DNA of 6,295 nucleotides from Bacteroidales bacterium UBA5281 (lineage in GTDB: Bacteria > Bacteroidota > Bacteroidia > Bacteroidales > Lentimicrobiaceae), in contig DHSR01000053.1 in the NCBI GenBank assembly GCA_002410555.1, positions 1 through 6,295 of the forward strand. The letters are read 5' to 3'. Below, one piece after another: positions 5,248 through 6,295 of this stretch. The notes beneath the pieces were generated by a model that saw only the letters and a list, made by a program, of their open reading frames with translations, was not told the DNA's origin and made no database searches. Made by a program: the position numbers and the translations under genes. Numbering within the stretch: position 1 is the stretch's first letter; each line of letters begins with the position of its first letter.

Positions 5248-5931
5248 ATGAAACTATTCAGATATGGCATTGAACTGGAGCGCCTTAGGGTGGACGACAT
5301 CGAAATGGTACGTGAATGGCGCAATGCCGACCGGGTGAGGTTAAATATGGCGTATCAGCAACTTATTACAGCCGATGAGCAGAAAGCGTGGTTTGAAACC
5401 ATCAATAATGCCAACAACAATTATTTAATTATCAAATACAAGGGCGAAAAGATCGGCTTGCTCAATGATAAAAACATCAACTGGAAGAAACGCACTTCTG
5501 AATCAGGACTTTTTATTGGTAAGCCTGAGTATTATGCTACGTTTGTGCCTTTACTCGTGTCGGTGGCAGGCATACAGGCAACCTTCGGGGTTATGGGCTG
5601 GAACCGCCATTATGCGCGCATCCTCAAACACAATACACAGGCCATTAACTTCAATAAAATGCTGGGTTATCAGTTGGTTGAGGGGCAGGAAGGAATTGAG
5701 CATCAATTGTATGAGTTTACTTATGCCAACTTTTTGCAAAAAGCGGGTAAAATCAGCAAGGCGGTTGCCAGTCTTGCCGGCCCGGACAAAAGCATTCGAT
5801 TTTTAATAGAAGAAGCGGATTATAAAAGCGGCATTGGTGAAAGGTTTGAAACTGCCCTAAACAACCCCATCATTCCGCTAAAGCAAAGCATTACGCCTGA
5901 AGGATTGTGGTTCGAAGGGTCGCTTGAATAA
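5248..5931 (+). CDS. GNAT-like acyltransferase with C-terminal extension
   Basis: This 227-residue cytosolic protein resembles the RimJ/RimL and PseH group of N-acyltransferases over residues about 8-160. LERLRVDDIEMVREWRN (10-26) is the usual N-terminal signature, GEKIGLLND forms the central strand, and ILKHNTQAINFNKMLGY (125-141) is the typical Asn-containing C-terminal motif. The acyl-CoA pyrophosphate loop, normally a glycine-rich YWGKGIG-like stretch, reads EYYATFVPLL here (94-103), with no glycines. About 65 further residues (to 227) extend past the usual GNAT end and contain no motif I recognise. Relatives acylate amino sugars or protein N-termini. Placed 12 bp after the glycosyltransferase and in a cluster with a dedicated ACP, it may take its acyl group from acyl-ACP and place it on an amino sugar; that is an inference. 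No Shine-Dalgarno sequence is present. Confidence 0.75.
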   Translation: MKLFRYGIELERLRVDDIEMVREWRNADRVRLNMAYQQLITADEQKAWFETINNANNNYLIIKYKGEKIGLLNDKNINWKKRTSESGLFIGKPEYYATFVPLLVSVAGIQATFGVMGWNRHYARILKHNTQAINFNKMLGYQLVEGQEGIEHQLYEFTYANFLQKAGKISKAVASLAGPDKSIRFLIEEADYKSGIGERFETALNNPIIPLKQSITPEGLWFEGSLE

Positions 5932-5935
5932 ACGA

Positions 5936-5949
5936 TCCCGCTATCGGGA
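5936..5949 (+). terminator. Weak hairpin 4 bp after the acyltransferase stop
   Basis: TCCCG (5936-5940) pairs with CGGGA (5945-5949) around CTAT. The 5-bp GC-rich stem is followed by AAAAAG and not by a T-run, so on the plus strand it is not a canonical intrinsic terminator. It may mark the end of the transcript or be a remnant of a TCCCGATAG-type repeat. Confidence 0.3.
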
Positions 5950-5984
5950 AAAAGTCAGGCAGAAAATGATTTATTAAACAATTG

Positions 5985-6014
5985 CCGCTTCAAATATCAA
6001 CCCTAACGAAGCGG
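5985..6014 (+). terminator. 7-bp hairpin downstream of the acyltransferase gene
   Basis: CCGCTTC (5985-5991) pairs perfectly with GAAGCGG (6008-6014) across a 16-base loop. The long loop and absence of a following T-run make termination uncertain. It may instead be a binding site or chance pairing. Confidence 0.25.
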
Positions 6015-6084
6015 ATTGCCTGGCCCTCAATACCTGCGTGTTGGGCATCTTTAGGATGAATCGTTTTTAAAGGGTTTTCTTATT

Positions 6085-6113
6085 TTTGACACGCCCAAAT
6101 AATTTTATTTTTG
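6085..6113 (+). promoter_or_regulatory. Candidate Bacteroidota promoter inside an inverted repeat
   Basis: A TTTG -33-like element (6085-6088), 17 bases and a perfect TAnnTTTG box (TATTTTTG, 6106-6113) form a near-consensus Bacteroidota promoter. The same octamer TATTTTTG also occurs at 6081-6088. Transcription would start near 6120 and run rightward. The -7 box overlaps the left arm and loop of the inverted repeat at 6099-6126. Confidence 0.5.
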
Positions 6114-6126
6114 CTGATAAAATTAT
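6099..6126. repeat. 10-bp perfect AT-rich inverted repeat
   Basis: ATAATTTTAT (6099-6108) and ATAAAATTAT (6117-6126) are exact reverse complements separated by 8 bases (TTTTGCTG). Every paired base is A or T, so a hairpin would be weak. Its overlap with a promoter -7 box suggests an operator as an alternative to a terminator. Confidence 0.45.
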
Positions 6127-6212
6127 GTTGACCTTATATAAATGGGAACTATCTGCGCGTTATCTTTATTAAATCCAAATAACAATAAAGCGTGTTTGTG
6201 TATTTGCTATTT

Positions 6213-6241
6213 CCTTTTGCCCATTTTTTATATTATATTTG
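6213..6241 (+). promoter_or_regulatory. Candidate Bacteroidota promoter for the gene at the right edge
   Basis: TTTG (6213-6216), 17 bases and TATATTTG (6234-6241) give a perfect -7 box with the same spacing as the candidate at 6085-6113. Transcription would begin near 6248, with a leader of about 16-22 bases before the ATGs at 6264 and 6270. The identical geometry of two neighbouring promoters raises confidence. Confidence 0.55.
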
Positions 6242-6263
6242 AAGCCATATTTACATAACAAAT

Positions 6264-6295
6264 ATGCTTATGAAAACGCCCCCCCCCCCCCCCCC
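6264..6295 (+). CDS. Possible 5' end of a truncated gene
   Basis: ATG at 6264 opens a frame reading M-L-M-K-T and then a run of Pro codons made by the C-tract; the second ATG at 6270 is in the same frame. It lies 22 bp after a perfect Bacteroidota -7 box. Only about 10 codons are inside the window and the last of these are poly-C, so neither the product nor the true frame after the tract can be known. If the C-tract is an artefact, the real sequence after codon 5 is missing. Confidence 0.3.
   Translation, partial: MLMKTPPPPP
6279..6295 (+). repeat. Poly-C tract of at least 17 bases at the window end
   Basis: The last 17 bases are all C and the run reaches the window edge, so its true length is unknown. 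It begins 7 bases after the second of two candidate start codons. It is either a real homopolymer, as in slippage-prone contingency genes, or an assembly or library-tailing artefact at a contig end. Confidence 0.85.

Larger units (their letters stand above)
5932..6263. other. Non-coding stretch after the five-gene series
   Basis: No credible gene is visible on either strand over about 330 bp. The region becomes increasingly AT-rich to the right. It holds two hairpins close to the end of the acyltransferase gene, a 10-bp AT-rich inverted repeat, and two candidate rightward promoters, each listed separately. It looks like the boundary between the acyl/glycan series and the next transcription unit. 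Confidence 0.6.

Noticed and set aside
6125..6172. 15-codon open frame (MLTLYKWELSARYLY) after the promoter-like box at 6106
   Set aside because: It is too short and too AT-rich to separate from chance; there is no run of regulatory codons or attenuator structure after it to support a leader peptide.

Overview
The window looks like chromosomal DNA of a member of the Bacteroidota. None of the gene starts is preceded by a recognisable Shine-Dalgarno sequence. Perfect copies of the Bacteroidota -7 promoter box (TAnnTTTG) lie upstream of several genes. The intergenic regions carry the short degenerate tandem repeats (ATCTGAA, TTGATTTG and AATTCGTG types) that I associate with this phylum. The genus cannot be named from the sequence.

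Layout: positions 1-141 are non-coding and hold two compact hairpins past the end of a leftward gene. Positions 142-1638 (minus strand) encode a B12-binding-domain radical SAM enzyme with a GTG start. An AT-rich divergent intergenic region (1639-1772) follows. A rightward series of five genes then runs from 1773 to 5931: an acyl carrier protein, a FabH-like ketoacyl-ACP synthase III with an intact Cys-His-Asn triad, a short-chain dehydrogenase/reductase (SDR), a membrane-anchored family 2 glycosyltransferase of the GtrB/ArnC/DPM1 type, and a GNAT-like acyltransferase with a C-terminal extension. The last two genes are 12 bp apart; the other gaps are 135-181 bp. Positions 5932-6295 hold hairpins, two good promoter candidates and what appears to be the first codons of another gene, running into a tract of at least 17 C at the window end.

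Working model (inference): the ACP and KAS III build a short beta-ketoacyl chain, the SDR would act on the beta-keto group, the GNAT-like protein attaches the acyl group to an amino sugar, and the glycosyltransferase loads a sugar onto a polyprenyl phosphate at the inner membrane. This would be a small glycan or lipopolysaccharide decoration module. As I recall, similar ACP/KAS III/reductase/acyltransferase sets make hydroxybutyryl-type N-acyl groups on amino sugars in other bacteria. Two details complicate the model. The SDR has lost three of its four canonical catalytic residues, and the GNAT-like protein lacks the glycine-rich acyl-CoA pyrophosphate loop.

The most unusual DNA-level feature is a 7-bp periodic repeat that runs directly into the start codons of both the SDR and the glycosyltransferase in the same phase. 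An inverted copy of the family sits just after the SDR stop codon. The spacer before the SDR is almost entirely a stack of tandem arrays of different period.
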